Assembly (NCBI RefSeq): GCF_000282515.1
Contig: NZ_AKJD01000063.1
Span: 1-64,000 of the forward strand
From: Pseudomonas sp. GM80
Lineage (GTDB): Bacteria > Pseudomonadota > Gammaproteobacteria > Pseudomonadales > Pseudomonadaceae
Length of the DNA stretch: 64,000 nucleotides
Reading direction: 5' to 3'
Shown: positions 39,329 to 48,121 of the stretch, in pieces
Position numbering within the stretch: position 1 is the first letter of the stretch
How the letters are laid out: the number at the start of each line of letters is the position of its first letter
Made by a program: the position numbers and the translations under genes
Notes under the pieces: generated by a model
Database searches by the model: none
What the model saw: the letters and a program-made list of their open reading frames with translations, nothing else
Told to the model about the DNA's origin: nothing

Positions 39329-40435
39329 ATGACCACATTGAAAAGTACCCCGCGCGCCGACGGCTTTCACATGCCGGCCGAGTGGGCGCCGCAAACGCAG
39401 ACCTGGATGATCTGGCCCGAGCGCCCGGACAACTGGCGTCTGGGTGGCAAACCGGCGCAAGCCGCACACGCAGCGGTGGCCAAGGCCATTGCGCGTTTTG
39501 AACCAGTGACCGTGGCCGTGTCCGCCGGCCAATACGAAAACGCCCGTGCACGCCTCGACGTGCCGAATATCCGCGTGGTCGAGATGTCCAGCGATGACGC
39601 CTGGGTACGCGACAGCGGCCCGACCTTCGTCATCAACAACAACGGTGAAGTGCGCGGTGTGAACTGGGATTTCAACGCCTGGGGCGGTTTCGACGGCGGC
39701 CTGTATTCGCCGTGGAATCGTGATTCGCAGGTCGGCGGCAAGATCCTCGAGATCGAGCGCAGCCCGCGTTATCGCACTGAAGGTTTTGTGCTCGAAGGCG
39801 GGTCGATTCACGTCGACGGCGAAGGCACGCTGATCACCACCGAAGAATGCCTGCTCAACCGCAATCGCAATCCGCACCTGGGCCGCGAAGAAATCGAAGC
39901 GGTACTGAGCGCCAATCTGTCTGTGGATAAAATCATCTGGCTGCCGGACGGTTTGTTCAACGACGAAACCGACGGCCATGTGGATAACTTCTGCTGCTAC
40001 GTGCGTCCGGGTGAAGTGCTGCTGGCGTGGACCGACGATCCGCAGGATCCGAACTACCCGCGCTGCCAGGCTGCGATGAAAGTCCTGCAAAGCAGCACCG
40101 ACGCCAAGGGTCGCCCATTCACGGTGCACAAAATGCCGATTCCGGGGCCGCTGTACGCGACCGAAGAAGAGTGCGCCGGGGTCGATCCGGTGGACGGCAC
40201 GCAAGAGCGCAATCCGTCCGTGCGCCTGGCCGGTTCCTACGTGAACTTCCTGATCGTCAACGGCGGCATCATCGCGCCGAGCTTCGACGATCCGATGGAC
40301 GCTGGGGCGAAAGAAATCCTGCAGAAGCTGTTCCCGCAGCACGAAGTGGTGATGGTGCCGGGCCGCGAACTGTTACTGGGTGGCGGCAATATCCACTGCC
40401 TTACCCAGCAGCAGCCGGCACCGCACAACGAGTGA
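39329..40435 (+). CDS. aguA: Agmatine deiminase AguA
   Basis: 368-residue guanidino-hydrolase. [46 protein letters not shown] and [13 protein letters not shown] give the Asp-Glu-His-Cys catalytic set, with the nucleophilic Cys near the C-terminal end. It converts agmatine to N-carbamoylputrescine for AguB. Translation likely continues from aguB with a short spacer. A terminator hairpin follows. Confidence 0.95.
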   Translation: MTTLKSTPRADGFHMPAEWAPQTQTWMIWPERPDNWRLGGKPAQAAHAAVAKAIARFEPVTVAVSAGQYENARARLDVPNIRVVEMSSDDAWVRDSGPTFVINNNGEVRGVNWDFNAWGGFDGGLYSPWNRDSQVGGKILEIERSPRYRTEGFVLEGGSIHVDGEGTLITTEECLLNRNRNPHLGREEIEAVLSANLSVDKIIWLPDGLFNDETDGHVDNFCCYVRPGEVLLAWTDDPQDPNYPRCQAAMKVLQSSTDAKGRPFTVHKMPIPGPLYATEEECAGVDPVDGTQERNPSVRLAGSYVNFLIVNGGIIAPSFDDPMDAGAKEILQKLFPQHEVVMVPGRELLLGGGNIHCLTQQQPAPHNE

Positions 40436-40507
40436 GTTGAGTCGTAACAGCTTGAGTTGATTAATAAATCAGCCGGGTAATGATTAGCTCGCTATGCATC
40501 AACCGAG

Positions 40508-40540
40508 GCCCGCACTCCGACAGGATGGCGGGCTTCTTTG
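40508..40540 (+). terminator. Intrinsic terminator of aguBA
   Basis: GCCCGC paired with GCGGGC around a 14-base loop, followed by TTCTTTG. Located 73 bases after aguA. Confidence 0.7.
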
Positions 40541-40681
40541 TATCCACTTGTCGACAACAGAGAAACATTGGCATAGCTCTTGTATTCATCACCCGTGCAC
40601 TAGGGAGGGGGAAGAACTTCAACAGTTCTGTCATAAACCTTGGATAACGTAGCCGCTCATGAACGGGGAGAGAGCGCTGAA

Positions 40682-40894
40682 ATGAACGCCGAAGTGAACG
40701 TAGTCAGCGAGCGGACGTTGCATCCCATGGCCGTAAATGGCGAATCGCTGCAGATTGTCGCGCACTGGTTGAAGTCCAATGGAACGCGTCAGATCAGGGA
40801 ACCTGATCCGCGCCGGATGATGATCGAGCGTTACCCCGCTGGCCTGTTCAGCGAGGCCGAACTGGAAGCGTTATGGGCTGTGATGGAAGGATAA
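40682..40894 (+). CDS. Small conserved-looking protein, 70 residues
   Basis: Starts MNAEVNVVSERTLHPMAVNG and ends FSEAELEALWAVMEG. GGAGAGAG lies 8-15 bases before the ATG. It is hydrophilic with no signal or membrane segment and a C-terminal acidic helix; the start at 40682 is preferred to the longer frame from 40640. Bounded by terminators on both sides, so it has its own promoter. Function unknown. Confidence 0.65.
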   Translation: MNAEVNVVSERTLHPMAVNGESLQIVAHWLKSNGTRQIREPDPRRMMIERYPAGLFSEAELEALWAVMEG

Positions 40895-40914
40895 GAACAA
40901 CAACAGGGATTGGT

Positions 40915-40945
40915 AAAAGCGCTGCCGGGATGGCGGCGCTTTTTT
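40915..40945 (+). terminator. Intrinsic terminator of the small gene
   Basis: AAAAGCGCTGCC then GGCGGCGCTTTTTT: a stem with one mismatch and a six-T run on the plus strand. Confidence 0.85.
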
Positions 40946-40958
40946 ATGCACGAAAGAA

Positions 40959-41040
40959 AAGATCGCAGCCTGCGGCAGCTCCTGCATTGAGATGTACATT
41001 TCACTGTAGGAGCTGCCGCAGGCTGCGATCTTTTGATCTT
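40959..41040. repeat. REPIN (GCTGCGATC class)
   Basis: AGATCGCAGCCTGCGGCAGC and the inverted GAGCTGCCGCAGGCTGCGAT. Directly after the receptor stop codon. This is the last copy of the family in the window. Confidence 0.85.
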
Positions 41041-41045
41041 GTTTC

Positions 41046-43157
41046 TTAAAAGCTATAAGTCCCGGTCATCACGACGCTACGCGGCGCACCCGGCTGAATC
41101 TGATACTGGCTGGTCGCCGACGCGTAGTAATCACGGTCGGTGATGTTGTTCAGCGCCGCCCGCAAATCCCAATCCTTCATCCGGTAGCCCACCAGTGCAT
41201 CCCAGCGGCCATAGCCCGGCAATACAGTGGTGTTGGCGTTGTCGGCATAACGCTGGCCAACCAGGGTCAGACCGGTTTCGCCGTACCAACCCATCTCCGG
41301 TTTCCAGGTCAGGAACAGGCTGCCGTTATGCTTGGCGACGTTGTTGATGCGTTTGCCTTCCAGGCCATTGTTGTCCTTCTCGATGGTCGCATCCTGCACG
41401 CCGACGCCACCGCGCATGTACCAGTTGCCGACGATGTTGCCGGTCGCGGTCAACTCGATCCCGCGAGAGCGTTGCAGGCCCGACAATACGGTCAGGGTCG
41501 GGTCGTTGGGATCGGTGGTACGACGGTTGTAGAGTTCCAGGTCATAGATCGCCAGCGTGGTGCTGAGACGGTCATCGAGCCAGTCGCTCTTCACGCCGAT
41601 TTCTTTTTGCTTGGTCAGCTCGGGACTGAGGTCGTTGCTGTTGCCGGCGGCGCCCGGGGTGATGCCGATCAGGCCACCGCCGACGGGCGAGAAGGTCTTC
41701 GACCAAGAGGCGTAGAACGAGTGATTCTGCAGCGGCGTCCAGACCAGGCCCACGCGCGGGCTGGTGCTGTGGCTGTCACGATCTTCGGAGATGTTGCGCA
41801 GCTTGTTGGTCGACTCGATGTCGAAGGTGTCGTAACGCAGACCACCGAGCAGTTGCCATTGATCGTTCAGGCGCAGCTGGTCCTGCACGTACACCGCGCG
41901 ACTTTCGACTTCGGTATGGCTGCTGCTGGAAACCTGCATGCTGCCGGTGTGGCGCAGGTCGCGATTGGGGCTGTAAAGGTCGAGCGACGGTACGGGGCGT
42001 GCGCCCGGGGTTCTGCCGGTGGCGGCGTTGTACAGCGTCGGGTCGCGGCGCTGACTGCCGGTTTCAACGCCGGTGAGCAGGCGATGCTCAAGGCCGAACG
42101 TATCGAAACCACCTTCCAGTTCGAGGTTGTTGTAGATGTTGCGAGTGGTCAGATCCTGCTGCCAGTGCTGGCGCGTAACCTGGCGGGTGGCCGGGGTGAA
42201 ACCGGTGAGGTAAGTGTTGTCGAAATCGCTGTCGAGCTTGAACACGCCGAGGGTCTGGCGCAGCTGCCAGTTGTCGTTGATTTCGTAAGTGAGTTTCGAG
42301 CGCAGCGACTGCGACTTGTCGTCGATAAAGTCGTGATCGTTGCCATAGGTCGTGTCGCGACCGACATCCGCCGGGCGCCCGTTGACGCCGGGAATGCCGC
42401 GATCCGGGGTGCGGTTGTAACGGCTGTATTCGTACTGCACCAGCCAGTTCAGATCCGGCGTCAATTGCCAGCTCATCGACGGCGCGAACAGTTGGCGATT
42501 GCCGCTGACGCCGTCGCGGAAGCTGTTTTCATCCATGTTGCCCATGTTCAGGCGCAGGCTGATGTTGTCGCTCGGGTCGGTGCTGAGGTCTGCGTAAAGG
42601 CTGCGCAAATCTTCGCTGCCGCCCTGGGCTTCGATGGTCGAGCGACGGCCGGCTTCCGGCGTTTTGCTGACGCGGTTGACGATCCCGCCCTGACTGCCAC
42701 GGCCGTACAACACGGCGGCCGGCCCCTTGAGCACTTCGACGCGTTCGATATTGTGCAGGTCGCGCTTGTATTGGCTGTCGTCGCGGATGCCGTCCAGATA
42801 GAAGTCGTTGCTGGCGTCGAAGCCACGGATGCGCAGGCTGTCGAAGCGGGTGTCGGCGCTGCTGCTGACGTTGGGCATGCCACTCAGAGCGTCGGCGATA
42901 TCGTTGGTGCCGTAGTCGGCGACGTTCGACGTCTTGATCGAATCAATGGCCTGCGGCACATAACGCACCGGCGTCGAAGTGCGGGTCGCGGTGTTGCTGA
43001 CTTTTACCCGTGGATCATCGGTTTCGGTTTCGGCAGCGCTGATCGATGTCTCGGGCAATGTTGTGGGAGCAGCGTAGGAAAAACCGGCAGACAGCAGGGC
43101 AGAAAGGCCAACGCTGTAGGACGTAAGGCGAAAGGGGGCAGGCATTGAAGAAAACAT
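41046..43157 (-). CDS. TonB-dependent siderophore receptor
   Basis: 703 residues. Signal peptide (LTSYSVGLSALLSAGFSYA), then a plug domain (YVPQAIDSIKTSNVADYGTN, LRIRGFDASNDFYLDGIRD, EVLKGPAAVLYGRGSQGGIVNR), and a 22-strand type beta barrel ending in an aromatic residue (SVVMTGTYSF). No N-terminal signalling domain, so it is not a transducer. It likely takes up a ferric siderophore across the outer membrane. The Fur-box-like site upstream agrees with iron control. A short alternate start lies 12 bases downstream. Confidence 0.92.
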   Translation of the reverse strand: MFSSMPAPFRLTSYSVGLSALLSAGFSYAAPTTLPETSISAAETETDDPRVKVSNTATRTSTPVRYVPQAIDSIKTSNVADYGTNDIADALSGMPNVSSSADTRFDSLRIRGFDASNDFYLDGIRDDSQYKRDLHNIERVEVLKGPAAVLYGRGSQGGIVNRVSKTPEAGRRSTIEAQGGSEDLRSLYADLSTDPSDNISLRLNMGNMDENSFRDGVSGNRQLFAPSMSWQLTPDLNWLVQYEYSRYNRTPDRGIPGVNGRPADVGRDTTYGNDHDFIDDKSQSLRSKLTYEINDNWQLRQTLGVFKLDSDFDNTYLTGFTPATRQVTRQHWQQDLTTRNIYNNLELEGGFDTFGLEHRLLTGVETGSQRRDPTLYNAATGRTPGARPVPSLDLYSPNRDLRHTGSMQVSSSSHTEVESRAVYVQDQLRLNDQWQLLGGLRYDTFDIESTNKLRNISEDRDSHSTSPRVGLVWTPLQNHSFYASWSKTFSPVGGGLIGITPGAAGNSNDLSPELTKQKEIGVKSDWLDDRLSTTLAIYDLELYNRRTTDPNDPTLTVLSGLQRSRGIELTATGNIVGNWYMRGGVGVQDATIEKDNNGLEGKRINNVAKHNGSLFLTWKPEMGWYGETGLTLVGQRYADNANTTVLPGYGRWDALVGYRMKDWDLRAALNNITDRDYYASATSQYQIQPGAPRSVVMTGTYSF

Positions 43158-43193
43158 CCGTAGGATTTTTAGGCTGTAGCGTGTAGGGGTGCG

Positions 43194-43213
43194 GATGATA
43201 ATGCTTGCTATTT
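43194..43213. promoter_or_regulatory. Fur-box-like site
   Basis: GATGATAATGCTTGCTATTT, read on the other strand as AAATAGCAAGCATTATCATC. It resembles the 19-base Fur consensus and lies about 40 bases upstream of the receptor start. Confidence 0.6.
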
Positions 43214-43408
43214 ACTTCCGTTAATTATTCCTGAGAAGTTCCCCTGTGTGATTGTTTCAATTTGTGTCGATGTTGATACAAGCTGGCCGAGCAGACCATT
43301 CGCCCGATCCACGAAACAGACTGAAAGCCGTTTCGAGGTTTTTCCGTTTCGGCTGGAGGCATAGTCTCCCGGCATCAATTTTTGCCTGTTGGCTGCCGGA
43401 GATGACTG

Positions 43409-44077
43409 ATGATCCTTCACTACATTTACGACCCGTTGTGCGGCTGGTGTTACGGCGCCAAACCGTTGGTGCAGGCTGCGCAAAACGTGCTGCCAGTGGT
43501 TGCGCATGCCGGCGGGATGATGAGCGGCGCCAATCGCCAGCGTGTTTCGCCGCAGCTGCGCAATTACGTAATTCCCCACGACCGGCGTATCGCCGAATTC
43601 ACCGGGCAGCCATTTGGCGAGGCGTATTTCGAAGGTTTGCTGCGTGATCATTCGGCCGTCTTCGACTCGACGCCGCCGATTGCTGCGGTCATGGCGGCCG
43701 AATCCATCGACGGTGGCGGTATGCAGATGCTTGGTCGATTGCAGATTGCGCACTATGTGGAAGGGCGGCGAATTGCCGATTCAACAGTGCTGCTGGAATT
43801 GGCGGTCGAGAGGGGTTATGCACAGGAGGACTTCCACATTGCCTTAGAATCGGTCGACACCGAGGCGCACATAAAAGCCAGTCGCCAGTTGCTGGCACAA
43901 CTGGGCGGCCAGGGTTTTCCTACGTTCGCCCTGGAGCAAGACGGGCAATTCAAACCAGTCGACATCAGTCCCTGGCTGGGGAAGCCGCAACCTTTCGCGG
44001 ACTGGCTGAAACAATCGATCAGCGTCGATGAGGCCGGTGCGACCGCTGCGCTTTGCGGGCTCGAAGGATGCGCTTGA
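43409..44077 (+). CDS. DsbA-family thioredoxin-fold oxidoreductase (FrnE-like)
   Basis: 222 residues. YDPLCGWCYG is the CxxC active site at the N-terminus, followed by the DsbA-like helical insert and a cis-Pro region (LGGQGFPTFALEQDG). No signal peptide, so it acts in the cytoplasm like FrnE-type proteins. A C-terminal pair of cysteines (ALCGLEGCA) is unusual. Divergent from the TonB receptor. Substrate unknown. Confidence 0.87.
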   Translation: MILHYIYDPLCGWCYGAKPLVQAAQNVLPVVAHAGGMMSGANRQRVSPQLRNYVIPHDRRIAEFTGQPFGEAYFEGLLRDHSAVFDSTPPIAAVMAAESIDGGGMQMLGRLQIAHYVEGRRIADSTVLLELAVERGYAQEDFHIALESVDTEAHIKASRQLLAQLGGQGFPTFALEQDGQFKPVDISPWLGKPQPFADWLKQSISVDEAGATAALCGLEGCA

Positions 44078-44178
44078 GGTCACTGTATTCACTGGTTGCA
44101 GGCATTTCCGTGCAAGGAGTCAGCGCAAAATTTACGTTTCTTAGACGATTTTCGCCTATTTAAAGACGATTCTTGAAA

Positions 44179-44208
44179 TTGACACATAGTTCAGGGCGCG
44201 GCTACGAT
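44179..44208 (+). promoter_or_regulatory. Sigma-70-type promoter upstream of oprD
   Basis: TTGACA, 18-base spacer and TACGAT. Good match to the consensus. Transcription would start near 44215 and meet the hairpin at 44257 before the porin gene. Confidence 0.55.
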
Positions 44209-44256
44209 TCGGCCCAACGCCTGTGGCCAACCGCCATGACTCAAAATAATAAGAAG

Positions 44257-44290
44257 GCCCGCCACGGCATTGTCGTGGGCGGGTCTTTTT
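44257..44290 (+). terminator. Intrinsic terminator in the oprD leader
   Basis: GCCCGCCACG paired with CGTGGGCGGGT and followed by CTTTTT, between the promoter and the porin start. It would stop many transcripts about 75 bases after initiation, leaving a short leader RNA. An AATAATAA stretch (Crc/Hfq-type) lies just before it. Confidence 0.75.
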
Positions 44291-44372
44291 GTTTCGGGAT
44301 GAAAAAAGAGTGCAATAGCGCCGTTTCAGCCGTTCGACACAGCGCGTTTCAACCCGTAATAAGGAAAACAAA

Positions 44373-45677
44373 ATGTTGAACAAGCGAATCAGCCTGATCG
44401 CTCTGGGGATGTTGAGCGCCACACAGGCCATGGCTAACGACCAGGCCGAGTCCAAGGGTTTTCAAGAAGACAGCAGCCTCAAAGTGCTGTTGCGCAACGC
44501 CTACATCAATCGTGATTACAAAGACGGTAACGACGACAAAGCCGAGTGGGGCCAAGCGGCCATCGGCACGTTCTCGTCCGGCTTCACCCAGGGCACTATC
44601 GGTGTCGGCGTGGATGCCTTCGGTCTGTACGCACTGCGTCTGGATGGCGGCAAAGGCCGCAGCGGCGCCGGTGGTATCGACTTCTTCAAGCAAGACAACG
44701 GCAACGTTGCCGGCCAGCACGGCGATGCCGCCAACGATCTGGCCAAGGCTGGCGCAGCGGTCAAATTCCGCTTCTCCAACACCGTGCTGACGTACGGCGA
44801 CCAGATGCCGGCACTGCCGGTGCTGAACTATGACAACTCGCGTCTGTTGCCGGAAAGCTACACCGGTACTTTGATCACTTCCCGTGAGATCAAGGGCCTG
44901 GAACTGAACGCCGGCCGATTCACTGCCGAATCGCGCAAGAGCGATGAAGGCCGTGACAGCGGTGGTCTGAAGTCGATCAACGTGTTGGGCGGTAGCTACC
45001 AGTTCACTGAACACTTCAAAGGTGCGTTGTACGCTTCCGACGTTGAAGACGTATTGAAGAAACAATACGTGAACGCCAACTACGTGTTGCCGTTCAACAA
45101 GGATCAATCGCTGACCCTGGACTTCAACGGCTACCGCACCAAGCTGGACAACTCCTATGTCCGCGAAAACGGTGTGACCGGCGACGACAACAAGATCTGG
45201 AGCCTGGCAGCCACTTTCGCCACCGGCCCGCACTCGTTCACCGTGGCGCACCAGCGCTCCACCGGCGACAGCAACCTGGGCTACGCCTACGGCGGCTACC
45301 AGAAAGATCAAAACCGTGTCGGCGATGGCGGCAACACCATCTACCTGGCCAACTCTTACTGGTCGGACTTCAACGCTGAAGACGAACGCAGCTGGCAGTT
45401 GGGCTACGGCCTCGACTTCGGCGCGTTCGGCGTTCCGGGCCTGAGCTACAACTTCGCTTACGTGCGTGGCGACAACATCACCACCTCCACCAGCACCGGT
45501 GGCACCGAGCGCGAGATCTTCAACCAGTTCAAGTACGTCGTGCAAAGTGGCCCGGCCAAAGACCTCAGCGTGAAACTGCGCAGCTCGATCCTGCGCGTGT
45601 CGCAGAAATCCAGCGAGTACAACGTGGGCGGCAACGAAGTGCGTGTATTCGTGGATTACCCGATCAACATCTTCTGA
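44373..45677 (+). CDS. OprD-family outer-membrane porin
   Basis: 434 residues. Signal peptide MLNKRISLIALGMLSATQAMA, then the OprD pattern: EDSSLKVLLRNAYINRDYKD, the GQAAIGTFSSGFTQGTIGVGVDAFGL strand pair, NNIxxL3-type loops (GRHGDAANDLAKAGAAVKF), and a C-terminal Phe (YPINIF). OprD family members import specific small nutrients such as amino acids or organic acids; the substrate cannot be deduced. Preceded by a leader with an internal terminator, followed by a strong terminator. Confidence 0.9.
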   Translation: MLNKRISLIALGMLSATQAMANDQAESKGFQEDSSLKVLLRNAYINRDYKDGNDDKAEWGQAAIGTFSSGFTQGTIGVGVDAFGLYALRLDGGKGRSGAGGIDFFKQDNGNVAGQHGDAANDLAKAGAAVKFRFSNTVLTYGDQMPALPVLNYDNSRLLPESYTGTLITSREIKGLELNAGRFTAESRKSDEGRDSGGLKSINVLGGSYQFTEHFKGALYASDVEDVLKKQYVNANYVLPFNKDQSLTLDFNGYRTKLDNSYVRENGVTGDDNKIWSLAATFATGPHSFTVAHQRSTGDSNLGYAYGGYQKDQNRVGDGGNTIYLANSYWSDFNAEDERSWQLGYGLDFGAFGVPGLSYNFAYVRGDNITTSTSTGGTEREIFNQFKYVVQSGPAKDLSVKLRSSILRVSQKSSEYNVGGNEVRVFVDYPINIF

Positions 45678-45702
45678 TGTCCGATCCGGTGTAAGAAACG
45701 TG

Positions 45703-45733
45703 AAAAAACTCCGACTGGTTCGGAGTTTTTTTT
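45703..45733 (+). terminator. Intrinsic terminator of the porin gene
   Basis: AAAAAACTCCGA-CTGG-TTCGGAGTTTTTTTT: a 10-base stem and a long T-run. Located 25 bases after the stop codon. Confidence 0.92.
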
Positions 45734-45908
45734 CGACGGTTTTTCGATGAAAACCGGAAAAAACCCGAGTTTTTGTCATGTAAAAGTTGTTTTTAAGTCG
45801 CTTCAATCACCGTTTCAAACAGGGCTTTAAATGCCTGAAATTCTTTCTCATGGACGCAAATTCTCCACCTAATAGATTAGGCCGCTCAACGCAGCGGAGA
45901 ATTTGGTA

Positions 45909-46655
45909 ATGATCGTTTTGAACAGAGAAGTGGGCGAATCGCTACGGCGCGACAAATATGTCAACGTCCAGGGTGGTGACTTCAATCTCTACGGTCATTT
46001 TGCCGACTTCGTCAGACTGACCAAAAGTTGGGAAAACATGGAGCCTGACAGCTACTACGGTCAGGCCGAAGCCGGCATGCGTTACCGTCGTTACAGCGAC
46101 TTCGAATACAACCCGAAAACCCGCGAGCTGACGCAACTCGAGCATCGCGCGTACGTGCAATCGAAAGAGAACAACGCCTACGTTGGCGGCCTGGTGCGGC
46201 ACTTCCAGGACTTCTCCGATGAAGTGATTTCTTCGCCGGTAATGCGCAGCCTGATCGACACCGATTTCGAAGTGTACAAAAGCGTGTTGCCGGAAGAGCT
46301 ACACGATGAAATCTGGCAGTGCCAGATCCATCAGATCCGCATCGAGATCAAACCCGGCAAACAACTGGAAATCACCCCTGAAGGCATTCACTGCGACGGT
46401 TACCCGTTCAGCGGCGTGCATTTCTGGGGCCGCAACAACGTCGAGGGTGCGGAGAGTCGTCTGTACGACATCCACGAGCATCAACTGGCGTCGACCACTT
46501 ACGAGGAAATTCTCGACACCACCTACTTCCTCGACCGCGACATGCGCCACTACGTGACCCCGGCGCGCAACAGCCACACCCATGCCATGGCGTATCGGCA
46601 GATTCTGGCGATTTCCTTCTCGCGGCCCGGGACCGCTTTCGACATTGTTCGCTAA
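45909..46655 (+). CDS. 2-oxoglutarate/Fe(II) dioxygenase family protein
   Basis: 248 residues. The double-stranded beta-helix signs are HCD (161-163) as the HxD metal site, NSHTHAMAYRQ (223-225 distal His) and SFSRP with Arg239 for the 2-oxoglutarate. This family hydroxylates free amino acids such as isoleucine, leucine or methionine (IDO type). It starts a tight run with a GNAT enzyme and AzlC/AzlD exporter genes. The ATG at 45909 with GGAG upstream is preferred to the TTG at 45903. Confidence 0.87.
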   Translation: MIVLNREVGESLRRDKYVNVQGGDFNLYGHFADFVRLTKSWENMEPDSYYGQAEAGMRYRRYSDFEYNPKTRELTQLEHRAYVQSKENNAYVGGLVRHFQDFSDEVISSPVMRSLIDTDFEVYKSVLPEELHDEIWQCQIHQIRIEIKPGKQLEITPEGIHCDGYPFSGVHFWGRNNVEGAESRLYDIHEHQLASTTYEEILDTTYFLDRDMRHYVTPARNSHTHAMAYRQILAISFSRPGTAFDIVR

Positions 46656-47112
46656 TCAGATCAGCCCAATCGATGGCGTCGAGTGCTCGACGCCGGTGGT
46701 GCTGCGACGCGCCACGGCCAAGGATGCGCAGCGCATGGAGCGCTTCTTCCGCCAGTTCGACGAAGTGTCCTTCTGCGAATGGCAGGACGCCAAGTGCCTG
46801 CGCGGCGTGCTGATCCAGAAAACCACGACGGCCTATCTCGCCTTCGACGTCGCCGGCGAAATCGTCGGCGCGGTGCTGGGTGGCATGCTCGGCAGTCGCG
46901 GCACCATCAATCATCTGGCCGTCAGCCCGCGCTATCGCAGCCAGGGCGTCGGTCAACGTCTGGTTGAAGCGGCGTCGTCCGACATGAAGCGTGTCGGTGT
47001 GTTGCGGATGTTTCTGTTTGTCGACGATGCTAACCTCGCGGGCAAGCGTTTTTGGACTGCCCAGGGTTTTTGCGAGCCCCACGGCGAACGGACTTTTGAG
47101 AGGGATCTATGA
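46645..47112 (+). CDS. GNAT acetyltransferase
   Basis: About 155 residues. The GNAT core is clear: INHLAVSPRYRSQGVGQRLVE for the acetyl-CoA loop (motif A, RxxGxG), then the LFVDDANLAGKRFWTAQGF end. A TTG at 46645, overlapping the dioxygenase stop, is the likely start, as no ATG lies closer; the upstream ATG at 46582 would overlap far into the preceding gene. It overlaps azlC by 4 bases. Acetylation of the hydroxylated amino acid is possible (inference). Confidence 0.75.
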   Translation: MFANQISPIDGVECSTPVVLRRATAKDAQRMERFFRQFDEVSFCEWQDAKCLRGVLIQKTTTAYLAFDVAGEIVGAVLGGMLGSRGTINHLAVSPRYRSQGVGQRLVEAASSDMKRVGVLRMFLFVDDANLAGKRFWTAQGFCEPHGERTFERDL

Positions 47113-47825
47113 ATGAAAGGTCCGGCAGTGCGCCGCTGATGGTCACCCATCAGCCGTCGCGCACGTTTGCCGAAGCCAGCCCGGTGGTCGCCGGGTATTT
47201 CACGGTGTCATTCGTGTTCGGGCTGATGGCCGTCAACGCCGGGTTGCCGATGTGGCTGCCGGTAGCGATGTGCTTGTTCGTGTATGCCGGCGCTTCGCAA
47301 TTCGCTGCGCTGGCGCTGATCTCCAGCGGTGCATCGCTGACCACCATTGTGCTGACCACGTTTCTGATCAACGCGCGGCACATGTTGATGTCGGTGTACA
47401 TGGCCAAGGCCCTGCGTGCACTCGGTTTGAGTCGCATGGAACGTTGGGCATACGCCGGTGGCCTGACCGATGAATCCTTTGCGTTCCACAGCGTCAAGCT
47501 CGGTACCGGCGCACCAGTCAACGTGCGCTATCTGATCGGTTTCAACCTGTTCTGCCACACCTCGTGGGTGCTCGGCGGATTGCTCGGCGCGGTCTGCGCG
47601 CAGTACGCGGCGCACCTGATCAAATATCAACTCGACTACGCACTGACGGCGATGATGCTCTACGTGCTGGTGTCGCTGTGCAACACGCGCAACAAACTCA
47701 TCGCCGCCGGGGCCGCAGTGATTTGCATGGGCGCACTGAGCCTGGTCGGCAGCTCGCCATTCAACGTTTTCATCGCCACGTTTGTGGGCTGCGGAGTGGG
47801 TGTATGCCTGACCAAACGTTCCTGA
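47109..47825 (+). CDS. azlC: AzlC-type branched-chain amino acid exporter subunit
   Basis: 238 residues with about eight membrane helices. VAGYFTVSFVFGLMAVNAGL, FVYAGASQFAALALI, FLINARHMLMSVYMA and GLTDESFAFHSVK match AzlC. It forms an inner-membrane exporter with AzlD. It overlaps the GNAT gene (ATGA) and the azlD gene by 22 bases, indicating one transcript. Confidence 0.92.
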   Translation: MNERSGSAPLMVTHQPSRTFAEASPVVAGYFTVSFVFGLMAVNAGLPMWLPVAMCLFVYAGASQFAALALISSGASLTTIVLTTFLINARHMLMSVYMAKALRALGLSRMERWAYAGGLTDESFAFHSVKLGTGAPVNVRYLIGFNLFCHTSWVLGGLLGAVCAQYAAHLIKYQLDYALTAMMLYVLVSLCNTRNKLIAAGAAVICMGALSLVGSSPFNVFIATFVGCGVGVCLTKRS

Positions 47826-48121
47826 TTCTGGTGGTCGCGCTGATGATGGCCGTGACCTTCCTGCCACGCGCCTTGCCATTGCAAGTGAATACCGAGCACT
47901 GGCCGCCGTTTGTTGCGCGGGCGCTGGAGTACTTGCCGGTGGCGATCGTCGCTGCGATCAGCCTGACTCCCTTGTTGATCAAGGATCAGCACATACAGTT
48001 CGATCGCCCGGAATTCTATGCCGCGATTCCGACGTTGCTATGTGCGTATTTCAGCAAAAACCTCTTTCTCAGTGTGGCGGTTGGGACGGCTGCGTACATT
48101 GCGCTCGGCTCGTTCATGTAG
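47804..48121 (+). CDS. azlD: AzlD-type exporter small subunit
   Basis: 105 residues with four membrane helices. FLILVVALMMAVTFLPRALP, then ARALEYLPVAIVAAISLTPLL, then AIPTLLCAYFSKNLFLSVAVGTA. Starts MPDQTF after GGAG. The 3-prime 84 bases overlap the convergent LysR gene. Completes the AzlC-AzlD exporter. Confidence 0.9.
   Translation: MPDQTFLILVVALMMAVTFLPRALPLQVNTEHWPPFVARALEYLPVAIVAAISLTPLLIKDQHIQFDRPEFYAAIPTLLCAYFSKNLFLSVAVGTAAYIALGSFM

Noticed and set aside
41328-43148. 606-codon plus-strand frame opposite the TonB receptor
   Set aside because: Shadow of the receptor gene, which has full plug and barrel features.
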